A stretch of 56,942 bases of DNA. It comes from CAWDMN01 sp963803155 (GTDB taxonomy: Bacteria; Acidobacteriota; Terriglobia; Versatilivoradales; Versatilivoraceae). Below are positions 18,506-28,750 of this stretch, piece after piece (positions within the stretch are counted from its first letter, which is position 1; the number at the start of each line of letters is the position of its first letter). The stretch lies in NCBI GenBank assembly GCA_963803155.1, contig CAWDMN010000076.1:1-56942 (forward strand), in the 5' to 3' direction. The position numbers and the translations under genes were made by a program. The notes below the pieces were generated by a model. The model saw only the letters and a list, made by a program, of their open reading frames with translations. It had not been told where the DNA came from and ran no database searches.

Positions 18506-18597
18506 GGGAGGGCGAGCCTCCCGCTGAGGCGGACTCCGCTTGGCGAGCCATAGTTCGGACGGGACAAGCTGCGGCTCGGCGAGAGCCTCGCCCTCCC
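18506..18597. repeat. Palindromic repeat GGGAGGGCGAG...CTCGCCCTCCC
   Basis: A 92-bp unit whose 11-bp ends GGGAGGGCGAG and CTCGCCCTCCC are perfect inverted repeats, with inner inverted parts (GCCTCCCGC and GCGAGAGCC). It shares sequence with 16483-16560 and more weakly with 12010-12060 and 44940-44985. It lies in the 663-bp gene-free stretch 18343-19005. Confidence 0.6.
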
Positions 18598-18913
18598 GTG
18601 TATTTCATCCAGCGGCAGTCATTCCGTTCTGCCCAACCAAGATTCCTGTTCCAAAGAACTGCAGATCAAGGACAACTATTTTGGATGTTTCAAACTCGCC
18701 CGCGGCAAACAAATATTGATGCTGGAATGCGTGGGGCGAATGGTGATTTCAAAAGGGAATCAGTTTGGATTGGATCCCATTCGGTTGCGGTAATGATGGA
18801 ACATGAAGAGAAAATTGCTGTTCTAAAAAAAACGAGGTGGAAGGTGCGCTCCGCATGGTGCGGATTTTCGGAAGGGGATGCAATCACTCAATTAGAGCCC
18901 ATTTGGAAAACCA

Positions 18914-18952
18914 CCAGACCTCACAGGTCTCCAAGACCGGTGAGGTCTCTGG
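18914..18952. repeat. 39-bp hairpin CCAGACCTCACAGGTCT
   Basis: Begins CCAGACCTCACAGGTCT and ends in the inverted form with one mismatch, leaving a loop of three to four bases. An almost identical 39-bp hairpin at 54878-54916 is one of the inserts in the modular repeat array, but here it stands without the conserved core. So this hairpin seems able to sit in different contexts. Confidence 0.65.
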
Positions 18953-19005
18953 TCTCCCCCACGCCGGGGCAATGGAGATCATCTTTCCGACAATATACGA
19001 AGACT

Positions 19006-21009
19006 CTACTTGGCTTTCTTGGATTGTGATGGCTGGATTCGAGCCACCCAGCCACCCCCCTCCGCCAGGTGAATCTTCTGCTTGGAAGTCCGGCTGACCT
19101 GGGTTTTGAGCCGCTTATAGTCGTTGCCATATCTGTCGGCATTCACGCCATCCTGAAAAGAATTCATCAGGAATGACCCTTGGGGAAGAAAAGGAAGATC
19201 GAACTCCAGATCGCGCGCAATCCAATCGGTCATGGCGCCCACGTACCAATCCTTGCCGTGACGGCGAGCCACGATCAAGTATTCTCCGATTTTGGCGTCG
19301 AGCACTTTCGTCTCATCCCAAACAGAAGGAACGGGAGCCAGGAATTCCATGGTCTCCGGCTCCCGCAGGTAGTGAGAAGGGCTGTCGGAGAGCATTTGCA
19401 GGGGACTCTCGAAAATTACATACATGGCCAACTGATGGCAGCGAGTGCCCAAACTCATCGGCCTTTGGAAGATAGGGGCAAACGTTTCTTTGGAGGCATT
19501 CACCATGGCGCCCGGCGTGTAGTCCATCGGGCCCATGAACATGCGGGTAAAGGGCAATGTGACATCGTGCCTTGGATTAGCAAAGGTTCCCCATTTGCTC
19601 TGTTCCATGCCCCGCACCCCTTCGGTTGAAATCAGGTTTGGCCAGGTCCGCGTCATGGCGGCCGGGCGGATGGCTCCGTGCAGATCCACCAGCATTTTCC
19701 GTTTGGCGGCCTCCCGGCAAAGCAGGTAATAGAAGTCAATGACTGGCTGGTCATCCCGCTGCATGAAATCTACCTTGATCCCCTTGATTCCCCATTTCTC
19801 AAACTGGTCGAGGGCCGGAATCAGTTCATCCTTGAGGGTCTTCCAGACGCACCAAAGAGCGATGCCAACCTTTTTCTGGCGGGCATACGCGGACAGCTCC
19901 TCCATATTGATCTCTGGGACGACTTCCAGTTGATGGCCGAGTTTGTACCAGCCCTCATCCAGAATGATGTATTCGAGTCCGTATTTTGCCGCAAAATCGA
20001 TGTAATACTTGTAGGTTTGCGTGTTGACGCCCGACTTGAAATCCACGCCAAAAATGTTGTTGGCATTCCACCAATCCCAAGCCACTTTGCCAGGCTTGAT
20101 CCAGGAGGTGTCCTGCAATTGGGAAGGCTTTTCGAGTAGATACACCAATTGGTTGGTGATCAGGTCTCCGTCTTTCTCCGCAATAGCCAGCAATCGCCAG
20201 GGGAAAGTGCGTTTCCCCTTGGTTACCGCGATGTAGTCGGCCGCTTGAGTGACTCTGAAATCGCGGTCCCCTTTCAACGTCTCTTTGAGCGGATAAGGGG
20301 GAAAGATCGCGGAGAGGCTGTTGTTATTATTGCCATGAAACCAGAGTCCGGGATAACTCTCCAGATCTGAGTCCGCGATGGCAACCTTAACACCGTTGGC
20401 CGCCTCGACCACGGCGGGGATGCTGGCAATGTTGGAGGGAGAAATTTGTTTGATTGAAAGGTTCACAAACTCCCGTTCATTGTGTGAAAAAAAGCTCTCT
20501 TCTAGCGGATAATAAACTCGGTAATCTCCGGCAAATTTGAAGATGGCCTCTTCGCCGTAGACTTTGACTTCCGGCTGAGGCAAATCGGTCTCAAACCGAT
20601 AAGCCGCTCCCTCGTTATAAGCGCGGAATGTGACGGCGTAATTGCCCTCCATTTGCAATCGAAGTTCGTTGTATTTTTCGCGGATCTTCGAGAACTTCTG
20701 ACGCACCACCGGGATGACTTCCTGGTCCACACTCAGTTCTTTGGACGATTTAATCTTGGGCTCCAATCCAAGCGTGGTCTGCTCTACCTTGAGCGAGAGG
20801 GCACAATCCTGCACCAGAAGATTCCCCTTGAAAGAAACTCCATAACGGATGCGATCTCCCAGGGAGATCTTCATCTCCACTCTGCCATCAGGCGAACGCA
20901 GGCTATAATTCGATTGGGCGTTCAGCGCCAAAGCTACACAAAAAATCTGCGGCAAAACAAGAGCGGCCAGCCTGCTTCTTCCGCGATGAAACATCATGGT
21001 TATTTGCAT
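19006..21009 (-). CDS. Glycoside hydrolase family 97 (alpha-galactosidase/alpha-glucosidase)
   Basis: 667 residues with a signal peptide (FCVALALNAQ near residue 31). The N-terminal beta-sandwich begins YSLRSPDGRVEMKISLGDRIRYGV, the GH97_N pattern. The TIM barrel includes WDWWNANNIFGVDFKSGVNT, LEYIILDEGWYK, IKGIKVDFMQRDDQPVIDFY and VDLHGAIRPAAMTRTWPNLISTEGVRG; a small C-terminal beta domain closes the protein. VKVDFM with an Asp is the form seen in retaining members such as alpha-galactosidases, while the inverting SusB-type alpha-glucosidases lack it; that subdivision is an inference. It would act in the periplasm on oligosaccharides. AAGGAG lies eight bases before the ATG. No susC/D-like partner is present. 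Confidence 0.92.
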   Translation of the reverse strand: MQITMMFHRGRSRLAALVLPQIFCVALALNAQSNYSLRSPDGRVEMKISLGDRIRYGVSFKGNLLVQDCALSLKVEQTTLGLEPKIKSSKELSVDQEVIPVVRQKFSKIREKYNELRLQMEGNYAVTFRAYNEGAAYRFETDLPQPEVKVYGEEAIFKFAGDYRVYYPLEESFFSHNEREFVNLSIKQISPSNIASIPAVVEAANGVKVAIADSDLESYPGLWFHGNNNNSLSAIFPPYPLKETLKGDRDFRVTQAADYIAVTKGKRTFPWRLLAIAEKDGDLITNQLVYLLEKPSQLQDTSWIKPGKVAWDWWNANNIFGVDFKSGVNTQTYKYYIDFAAKYGLEYIILDEGWYKLGHQLEVVPEINMEELSAYARQKKVGIALWCVWKTLKDELIPALDQFEKWGIKGIKVDFMQRDDQPVIDFYYLLCREAAKRKMLVDLHGAIRPAAMTRTWPNLISTEGVRGMEQSKWGTFANPRHDVTLPFTRMFMGPMDYTPGAMVNASKETFAPIFQRPMSLGTRCHQLAMYVIFESPLQMLSDSPSHYLREPETMEFLAPVPSVWDETKVLDAKIGEYLIVARRHGKDWYVGAMTDWIARDLEFDLPFLPQGSFLMNSFQDGVNADRYGNDYKRLKTQVSRTSKQKIHLAEGGGWVARIQPSQSKKAK

Positions 21010-21150
21010 TTCCGGCTCTCCTTAATTAGTGAATATTGAATCAGAAAATAAAAACTGGTGACTACTCAGGCATCCGCCGCCATGTATTCAAATCAAGCAG
21101 CACAAAGCCTTGGAGAGTAATGAGAATTATAGCATGGGAATCGCAAACCG

Positions 21151-21467
21151 ATGCCTGTGAAGCTGGGCTGATCGCTCGTTGGCACTTCGCGCTCCCTGCC
21201 AATCATAGCAACTGAGCTATACAGAAAGCACGAAGCGACAGCGAGTGATCAGGGAGGCCGCAGAGGAATCCTATGCCCATGCCTGTGAAGCTGGGCTGAT
21301 CGCTCGTTATCACTTCGCGCTCCCTGCCAATCATAGCAACTGAGCCATACAGAAAGCACGAAGCGACAGCGAGTGATCAGGGAGGCCGTAGAGAAATCCT
21401 ATGCCCATGCCTGTGAAGCTGGGCTGATCGCTCGTTATCACTTCGCGCTCTTCGCCAATCATAGCAA
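21151..21467 (+). repeat. 128-bp tandem repeat, about 2.5 copies
   Basis: Units start at 21151, 21279 and 21407, each beginning ATGCCTGTGAAGCTGGGC, so the period is exactly 128 bp; the third is cut short. Within each unit TGATCGCTCGTTATCACTTC is followed, about 50 bases later, by GAAGCGACAGCGAGTGATCA, so each repeat folds into an imperfect hairpin with arms of about 26 bp. No credible gene lies in it. A lone terminal motif of the MITE at 4901 (GGTGACTACTCAGG, 21057-21070) lies just upstream. Together these fill the 630-bp gene-free stretch before the tolC-like gene. Confidence 0.8.
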
Positions 21468-21638
21468 CGACTGATTGGTCTTTCCCTTTGCCGTCCATTG
21501 CCTCAATCCGGCAAAAATTTGACTCATTAAAAATATTGAATCATTTTTCAGCCTCCCTAATCTAAGTATTTGAATGAGTTTTTCAGGATGTTTTCCTGCC
21601 AGGAAAAGCAAAACCAAGAAACGCGAAAGGCAACCGGC

Positions 21639-23027
21639 ATGAAACCCTCGAATGTTAGCAAAAGATCCACTTCGATTCTCTTGAGCCTGCTTGGTCTCTG
21701 TTTGGGATTATCTCCTGCTTTGTTCGGGCAGGAAACCAGAGAGCCGTTGACTTTGGAAAAAGCCGTGAGCATGGCCTTGGACGGAAATGATTTGATCAAG
21801 GCTGTTCGTGCGGAGGTAGATGCATCCACTGCCACAGTTCGGATCGCCAATTCGGACTATCTGCCGCGCCTGAATTATGATTACTCCATTTCGCGAGGGA
21901 ATAATCCGGTCTTTGTCTTTGGGACCAAACTGACTCAGAATCGGTTTGCGATGGATGACTTTTTTCTTCCCCATTTAAATAATCCTACCCCAATCAATAA
22001 TTTTCAAAGCAAGTTTTCCGCATCTCAAATGATCTTTGATTTTTGGCGGACCCGCCATGGAGTGGCGATGGCGAAGCTCGATCAAAAATCCTCGGAGAAA
22101 GAGTTGGAAAAAACCAAGTCTGACTTGATTTTCCGCGTGGTGAAAGCCTATTTGGATGCGCTGCTGGCTCAGGAATTTGTCAAAGTAGCGGAGGCAGCGG
22201 TGCAGAGTGCGGAAGCTGATCTGTCTCGGGCTGAAAACATGGTCCAGAGCGGCATGGCGGTGGAATCGGATTTGTTGAGCGTCAAAGTGCACAAGGCTTC
22301 ACAGATGGAAGAATTGGTGAAGGCCCGCAATAACCTCAAGCTGGCCAATTCCGCCCTGAACTTCGAGATGGGGCTTCCCTTGGAGAAATCCTTTGAGCTG
22401 GCGCGAGTCCTGAAACCGATTTCCCCCGAACTGGCAAGTTTGGCTGAATATCAAAAAGTGGCATTGGACCAAAGGCCGGATTACAAGCAAGCCGATCTCA
22501 TGGCACAGAGTGGGGAATTGGCGGTTCGCTCCTCCAAATCCAACTTCTGGCCCATGGTCACCGCCTTTGGACAATGGGAGACCGATCAGCAAAATATGGG
22601 ATCGAGCGCCGGCAATAATTACATCTACGGAATCAATGTCCATTTCAATATTTTTAATGGCCGATCCGACCAGGCCCGTCTCGCGGAAAACCGCGCCCAG
22701 CAGCTGCGGGCGGCTGCCATGCGGGACCACCTGGGCAAAGCTGTTCTCTTGCAGGTTCAAAAGGCATTCCTGGACTGGGAAACAGCCAAAGAGCGGATTG
22801 AGGTGACTCGCCAGGCGGAGGCTCAGGCGGAGGAAGGATTGCGCATCATCAAGAACCGGTATGAGAATGGCTTGACCACGGTGACTGACCTGTTGAGATC
22901 CGAGCTGGCATTGACGGGATCGCGGACAAACCAGTTGAAGGCCATCTTCGATCAATGGGTCAGTGTTGCCAATTTGGAGTTGCAGAGCGGACGGCTCTCT
23001 CCTTCGTCCCGCCTGATTGTTGAATGA
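21639..23027 (+). CDS. TolC-family outer membrane efflux protein
   Basis: 462 residues from the ATG at 21639, chosen because a signal peptide follows directly (MKPSNVSKRSTSILLSLLGL, cleaved near LFGQ); a TTG at 21570 would add 23 charged residues. The body shows the duplicated long-helix pattern of TolC/NodT: LTLEKAVSMALDGNDLIKAVRAEV, then YLDALLAQEFVKVAEAAVQSAEADL, and in the second half GINVHFNIFNGRSDQARLAE followed by EEGLRIIKNRYENGLTTVTDLL. It would form the outer membrane channel of the tripartite pump whose MFP and RND genes follow 92 bp downstream on the same strand. Confidence 0.9.
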   Translation: MKPSNVSKRSTSILLSLLGLCLGLSPALFGQETREPLTLEKAVSMALDGNDLIKAVRAEVDASTATVRIANSDYLPRLNYDYSISRGNNPVFVFGTKLTQNRFAMDDFFLPHLNNPTPINNFQSKFSASQMIFDFWRTRHGVAMAKLDQKSSEKELEKTKSDLIFRVVKAYLDALLAQEFVKVAEAAVQSAEADLSRAENMVQSGMAVESDLLSVKVHKASQMEELVKARNNLKLANSALNFEMGLPLEKSFELARVLKPISPELASLAEYQKVALDQRPDYKQADLMAQSGELAVRSSKSNFWPMVTAFGQWETDQQNMGSSAGNNYIYGINVHFNIFNGRSDQARLAENRAQQLRAAAMRDHLGKAVLLQVQKAFLDWETAKERIEVTRQAEAQAEEGLRIIKNRYENGLTTVTDLLRSELALTGSRTNQLKAIFDQWVSVANLELQSGRLSPSSRLIVE

Positions 23028-23119
23028 GCGCCTGAAATGATGCGATCCGGCAAATGAAAAAACCTCAATAAAGAAATCGCACTGATCTATTTCTCCAAAA
23101 AAGCAGAAGGATAACAAAA

Positions 23120-24280
23120 ATGAAACGAACACTGTATGCGATGGGAATGCTGATCGGGATCACGGCACTGGCTGCCTGTGGAGGACACTCCGAGCGCGGC
23201 AGGACTGAGGAAAAGGAGCCGGCTATCAGAGTCAGAGTTCAACCGGTTGCCAGCCGGGAAGGAAAGCGTTGGTTTCAAGCCTCGGGAACGGTCCACTCAC
23301 TAATTCAGACTCCTTTGGCCAGCAAGATCATGGGAACGGTGATTGAGGTGAAAGTCCGCGCTGGAGACCAGGTCAAAACCGGCCAACTTTTGGCCACCAT
23401 CGATGCCAGGGATGTGGACGGCATGGTGAGAAAATCCGAGGCTGGTTTGCAGGAGGCCGCGATGGCACAAGAAGAAGTGGAAAGAGGCCTTCAAGCCAAT
23501 CAGGCCAATCTGGATCTTGCGAATGCCACGCTGAAGCGATACCAGAACCTTTGGGATAAAAAGTCGGTCAGCCAGCAGGAATTTGATGAAGTCCAGGCGC
23601 GCCAGCGCGCGGCGGCGGCACAGGTGGAGGCCATGCAAGCCAAGAAAAGACAGGTGCAGGCCAAGATGGAGCAGGCTCGTTCCGATATTAGCTCTTCCCA
23701 AGCTCTCAAAAGTTATGCGGAAATTCGGTCTCCTCTCAATGGAGTGGTGGTGCAACGGCAGGCTGAGCCGGGCAGTATGGCGGTACCGGGGGCGCCCCTT
23801 TTGGTGGTGGAAGCGACTGGGCGATTCCGGCTGGAAGCGGCGGTTGAGGAAAGCCGGATTCAGGCCGTGAAGCTGGGACAAAAGGTCCCGGTGAAAGTGA
23901 GCGCCGCCGGGCCGGATCCGCTCGCCGGGATCGTCGGCGAAATACAGCCGGGGGGAGATCCGGCGAGTCGTACTTACCTGGTGAAAATCAACCTGCCGAT
24001 CATGCGGGAGATTCGCAGCGGGATGTACGGAGAGGCGTCTTTTGAAGATGGAGCGCGTCAGGGAATCTGGATTCCTTCTCAGAGCATAGTACGCCAGGGA
24101 CAGCTCGACGGGGTTTATGTCGTCGATGCCGAAAACCATGCGCACATTAGGCTGTTGAAGTTGGGGGAGGGAACAGCGTCTGAGATGGAAGTGTTGGCTG
24201 GATTGGAACCGGGTGACCGGTTGGTGGTCGACGGAATCGCCGGTTTGAAAGATGGAAGCCGAGTGGAGGTGGCGCAATGA
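23120..24280 (+). CDS. RND efflux membrane fusion lipoprotein
   Basis: 386 residues. The lipobox ITALAAC puts the lipidated Cys near residue 20, so it is anchored in the inner membrane. Then come the lipoyl half-motif (GTVIEVKVRAGDQVKTGQLLATID), a helical hairpin of about 100 residues rich in Ala/Gln/Glu, the second lipoyl half (AEIRSPLNGVVVQRQAEPGSMA), a beta-barrel and a C-terminal membrane-proximal domain ending in GLKDGSRVEV. AAGGA precedes the ATG. Its stop overlaps the start of the RND gene as ATGA, so the two are coupled. It links the RND pump to the TolC-like channel. Confidence 0.9.
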   Translation: MKRTLYAMGMLIGITALAACGGHSERGRTEEKEPAIRVRVQPVASREGKRWFQASGTVHSLIQTPLASKIMGTVIEVKVRAGDQVKTGQLLATIDARDVDGMVRKSEAGLQEAAMAQEEVERGLQANQANLDLANATLKRYQNLWDKKSVSQQEFDEVQARQRAAAAQVEAMQAKKRQVQAKMEQARSDISSSQALKSYAEIRSPLNGVVVQRQAEPGSMAVPGAPLLVVEATGRFRLEAAVEESRIQAVKLGQKVPVKVSAAGPDPLAGIVGEIQPGGDPASRTYLVKINLPIMREIRSGMYGEASFEDGARQGIWIPSQSIVRQGQLDGVYVVDAENHAHIRLLKLGEGTASEMEVLAGLEPGDRLVVDGIAGLKDGSRVEVAQ

Positions 24281-27200
24281 GAAAGCTGGGAATGGCCGGG
24301 AAAGTCGCTCATGCGTTCATTGAGTCGAAGCTGACTCCGTTATTCATCCTCACCGCCATCCTGCTCGGGGTTGGGGCCGTGATGATACTGCCCCGCGAAG
24401 AGGAACCTCAAATCATTGTGCCGATGATCGATGTCTTCGTGCAACTGCCAGGGGCCAGCGCCAAGGAGGTGGAAGAACGAGTCACCAAGCCCATGGAAAA
24501 ATTGATTTGGGAAATTCCAGGAGTCGAATATGTTTACTCCACCTCCAGCCCGGGATTTTCCATGGCCGTCGTCCGCTTCCTGGTGGGGCAGGACGAAGAA
24601 AAGAGTATTGTCCGGCTCAACCAGAAGATGTATTCCAATTATGATCTGATTCCGCCGGGAGCCACGCCCCCTCTCATCAAACCTCGTTACATCGACGATG
24701 TTCCAATACTGGCGCTCACCCTTTGGAGCGATCGATACGATCATTACACGCTGCGGCGCTTGGCCGCGCAGCTCGACGATGTCGTCAAGGCCGTCAATGA
24801 TGTTTCCGGTACGACGTTGATTGGAGGCCAGCGCCGCCAGCTGCGGGTGATGCTGGATCCCGCCCGGCTCAGCGCCTATAATCTTTCTCCATTAGCCGTC
24901 CTGCGGCGGATTCAGCAGGAAAATCAAAATCTTCCCTCGGGAAGCTTTTCCCGGGAGAACCGGGAATTCCTGGTGGAGACCGGAGGATTCTTTCAGAACA
25001 GCCGCGATGTCGAAAATCTGGTAATAGCCGCCTGGAATGAAAGACCCGTCTATCTGCGGGATGTGGCGCAAATCAGCGATGGTGCGGAAGAGCCCAGCCA
25101 GTATGTTTTCTTTGGCGCGGGTCCGGCCGCGGAGGCCAAGAAAATTCCCAGGGTGGGTGCTCTTTCTCAAACCTATCCGGCCGTGACATTGTCCGTTGCC
25201 AAGAGGAAGGGGACGAATGCGGTGGTGGTTTCCGAAGAGGTTTTAAAACGGGTGGCAGCGTATCAGGGGACCATGATCCCCGGGGACGTACACCTCACCA
25301 TTACTCGTCAATATGGAGAGACCGCCGCCGAGAAATCCAATGAGCTCCTGTTTCACATGGCCATCGCTGTTTTCTCGGTGACGCTTTTGATTTGGATTAC
25401 CTTGGGACTGAAAGAGTCCGGAGTTGTGGCGGTGGCGATTCCGGTTACGCTGGCGCTGACATTGGCGGTTTTTTATCTATACGGTTACACTCTGAACCGG
25501 ATCACATTGTTCGCGCTGATTTTCTCCATCGGCATTCTGGTGGATGACGCCATTGTGGTGGTGGAAAATATTGTCCGGCATTACCGCTTGCCCGAAAACC
25601 GGGGGCGCGGATTTTCCGAAGTCGCCGTGGAAGCCGTGGACGAAGTGGGCAATCCCACCATTTTGGCTACCTTTGCGGTGATTGCCGCCATCATCCCGAT
25701 GGCTTTTGTCCGGGGTCTAATGGGCCCCTACATGAGGCCCATTCCCATCGGTGCTTCCGCTGCCATGCTATTCTCTTTGGCCGTGGCTTTCATCGTCACT
25801 CCATGGGCTTCCCTGCGGCTCTTCCGCCGCAAAGCGAATGCGGACCAGCAGGGGAACGATGCTCCAGCCCTCCATGGCCATACCGAAGAGAATTGGAGCA
25901 CACGGCTTTATCGCAGGGTGATGGGGCCGCTCATTCACCATCCAAGTTGGCGCTGGGGATTTTTAGTGGGAGTGGTCCTGCTCTTGTTGGCTGCTTTCTC
26001 CCTGGTGTATATCGGTTTTGTCAAAGTCAAGATGCTTCCTTTTGACAACAAGAGCGAGTTCCAGGTCATTATTGACATGCCCGAAGGGACCCCTTTGGAA
26101 CAGACGGCCCGCGTGGCGCGGGAAATGGGTGGTTATTTGGGAACCATTCCGGAAGTGACGGATTATCAGACTTACGTGGGAGTTTCCTCTCCTTACAACT
26201 TTAACGGCTTGGTCCGGCATTATTATTTGCGAAGGGGAGCGAACGTGGCCGATCTGCAGGTGAATCTGCTGCCCAAGAGCGATCGTTCCGCGCAAAGCCA
26301 CGATGTGGCCAAGCGCGTCCGCCCGGCGCTTCAGGAGATGGCCCTGCGGTATCATGCCCGAATCAAAGTTGCCGAAGTGCCTCCCGGTCCCCCCGTGCTG
26401 CAAACCCTGGTGGCGGAGATTTATGGGCCAGATTATCAACGACAGATCGAAGTGGCCCATCAGATCCGGGACGTTTTTGAAAAAACGGCCGGCGTTGTGG
26501 ATGTCGATTGGTACGTCGAAGATGACCAGCCCAAGTATCGCTTCCAGGTGGATCGGGCCAAGGCGTCCCTGCTTGGCGTGGGGACGGATCAAATTGCTCA
26601 GTCGCTACGCTTGGCTATTGATGGGATGCCCGGCGGGTTTGATTCATCAACCCCGTGAGAAAGAGGATCTCAATATTCTGCTGCGGCTGCCGCTTTCGCA
26701 GCGCTCCAGCCTGGAGGATTTGAAATCGCTGAGAGTGGTGGGAAACCAGGGGAATCCGGTGGCTTTGGGAGAATTGGTGTCGATTGAAGAGACCACCGCG
26801 GACAAGAGCATTTATCACAAGAACCTGATGCCGGTAGTATATGTGACGGGCGATGTCGCGGGCGCGGCCGAAAGTCCGGTGTACCCGATTCTAAAAATGG
26901 GACCGCAAATTGATGCCCTGAAATTGCCGGAAGGATACCGGGTGGAACAACTGACCGCCAGTCTGCCGGAAACCAGCCAGAAAATTGCCATGAAATGGGA
27001 TGGCGAATGGCATATCACTTATGAAGTGTTTCGCGATTTGGGACTGGCTTTTGCTGCGGTGCTGGTGTTGATCTACGTTTTGGTCGTGGCCTGGTTCCAA
27101 TCGTTCCGGACTCCCGCCATAATCATGATGGCGATCCCGTTTTCGCTGATCGGAATTTTGCCGGCGCATGGGATGCTGAACGCTTTCTTCACCGCCACCT

Positions 27201-27502
27201 CGATGATTGGATTCATCGCGGGAGCCGGCATCGTAGTGAGGAATTCCATCATCCTGGTCGATTTCATCGAACTGCGGGTCAAACAGGGAATGCCGCTGGA
27301 TGAAGCGGTGATTGATGCCGGAGCGGTGCGCTTCCGTCCCATGATGCTGACGGCTTTGGCGGTCATCGTGGGGGCTGGCGTGATCCTCTTTGATCCCATC
27401 TTTCAGGGTCTGGCCATCTCCTTGATGGCCGGTGAAGTGGCATCTTTGCTCTTGTCCCGCATGGCGGTTCCGGTGTTGTATTACATGGCGGAAGCGAAAT
27501 AG
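24277..27502 (+). CDS. RND efflux pump, inner membrane subunit (single frameshift)
   Basis: A full-length RND transporter of about 1,074 residues if one frameshift is repaired. The first frame (24277-26658) has the N-terminal helix, the periplasmic porter domain, GILVDDAIVVVENIVRHYRLPENRGRG with the two transmembrane Asp residues of proton relay, and the second periplasmic loop. It then stops after MPGGFDSSTP. In the next frame the protein continues without loss (GLIHQPREKEDLNILLRLP onward) through the last helices (GAGIVVRNSIILVDFIELR, VGAGVILFDPIFQGLAISLMAGEV) to 27502. One extra base in the GGGTTT run near 26635-26640 explains the break. The HAE/CzcA-like sequence does not settle whether the substrate is a drug or a metal. 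Confidence 0.88.
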
Positions 27503-27513
27503 GTGCGAGATGC

Positions 27514-27727
27514 GAGGTGCGAGGTGCGAGGTTCGAGGTTCGAGGTTCGAGATTTGAGTTGCGGTGAATATTCTTGAGAGGTCAAGGATTCGGGCTGGAT
27601 GGGGTTTTCAAAGGCTGGACTATTATAAGGGTTTGAAAAAACTTCCATCGTTTGACTGAAAAGCTATAATTGACATCCTGAAAACTTTTATCTCGAACCT
27701 CGAACCTCGAACCTCGCACCTGGCACC
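27514..27727. repeat. Inverted arrays of a 7-bp repeat flanking 137 bp
   Basis: The left arm (27514-27553) is tandem GAGGTGC and GAGGTTC units; the right arm (27690-27727) is the inverse, GAACCTC units ending GCACCTGGCACC. The arms can pair over more than 30 bp. The 137 bp between them shows no gene. The right arm ends about 30 bp before the universal stress gene. Similar GAGGTTC arrays flank four-helix-bundle genes in other genomes, so this may be an emptied element. Confidence 0.65.
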
Positions 27728-27757
27728 TTACACCTGACACCTACTCAGGAGGAACAT

Positions 27758-28627
27758 ATGGAAAAATTCAAGCCCAAAGTCATCCTTTCTCCAACCGATT
27801 TTAGTGAGCTGGCCACTTTCTCTCTAAATTATGCCCAGAAATTGGCCATCTGTTCCGGGGCCAGGCTCGTCATTCCTTATGCCGATCCATTTTTGCCTCC
27901 CCCCCATTTTACGGCTCTGCAAATGGACACGGTAGTGGAGTCGCTGGAAAATTCCAAACAGGCAGCTCGGGACTATCTGCGTCGTTATGCCAAGGAGACG
28001 GTGACGGCTGCAATTGAAGTGGAGACTTTGGTGGTTGAGGATTTGCCAGTGCCGGCCATTGTCAGAACGGCCGCGGAGAAAAATGCCGATTTGATCGTGA
28101 TGGGAACCCACGGCCGCAGCGGCATCAGCCGGGCAATGCTGGGATCCGTGACGGAGAGAGTGTTGCGTGAAACCACCCGGCCGGTCTTGACCGTCCGGAA
28201 AAAGAAGGGACAAATTGTTACACCATCTGAAATTGAGATCAAGAAGGTGCTTTGTCCGGTAAATTTCAGCGAAGTCTCCTATCAAGCTCTGGCCCATGCC
28301 GTCGCGGTGGCCGAATGTTTTGGAGCGCGGTTGACGGTCTTGTATGTGAATGAAGGAGAATTGAGCCCTACTGCATTGGAGGCGGAAAAGGGGAGGCTTT
28401 GTAATTGGGTTCCGCCGGAATTTCGAGAAAAATGTTCGATCCAGGAAATGGTAGAAAAAGGGAATGCCCCCGAAAGGATCCTCTCCCTGGCCGGACAATT
28501 GGGATGTGATATGATCGTATTAGGGGCGCAGCATCGCCGGTTCTTTGATTCCACGATCATTGGTACGACATCGGTGCGTGTGACCCGGCATGCTCCTTGC
28601 CCGGTACTGACTGTCATCCGTCACTAA
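27758..28627 (+). CDS. Tandem universal stress protein (UspA domains)
   Basis: 289 residues with two UspA domains. Domain 1 (about 5-148) has ILSPTDFSELATFSLNYAQKLA and the ATP-binding signature GTHGRSGISRAMLGSVTERV with PVLTV at its end. Domain 2 (about 158-289) begins KKVLCPVNFSEVSYQALAHAV; its loop GAQHRRFFDSTIIGTTSVRV lacks the standard spacing (GA instead of GTHG), so only the first half clearly binds ATP. It is cytoplasmic. AGGAGG lies six bases before the ATG. It follows the efflux operon and precedes a DUF302 gene on the same strand, which suggests a stress-linked cluster. Confidence 0.9.
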   Translation: MEKFKPKVILSPTDFSELATFSLNYAQKLAICSGARLVIPYADPFLPPPHFTALQMDTVVESLENSKQAARDYLRRYAKETVTAAIEVETLVVEDLPVPAIVRTAAEKNADLIVMGTHGRSGISRAMLGSVTERVLRETTRPVLTVRKKKGQIVTPSEIEIKKVLCPVNFSEVSYQALAHAVAVAECFGARLTVLYVNEGELSPTALEAEKGRLCNWVPPEFREKCSIQEMVEKGNAPERILSLAGQLGCDMIVLGAQHRRFFDSTIIGTTSVRVTRHAPCPVLTVIRH

Positions 28628-28750
28628 ATGCCAGGGGATATGGGACTTCATTGCGGCCCGCGGAGATCGAGAGATCCAGCATCATTTGCCTGGTGTAAAA
28701 CCGATGGTTCTGCGTTCGGACAATCTGGCGGAAGAACAAGAGGGAGGAAT

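Noticed and set aside
21151..21467. CRISPR-like array at the 128-bp tandem repeat
   Set aside because: Unit length is far too long, there are no unique spacers and no cas genes.
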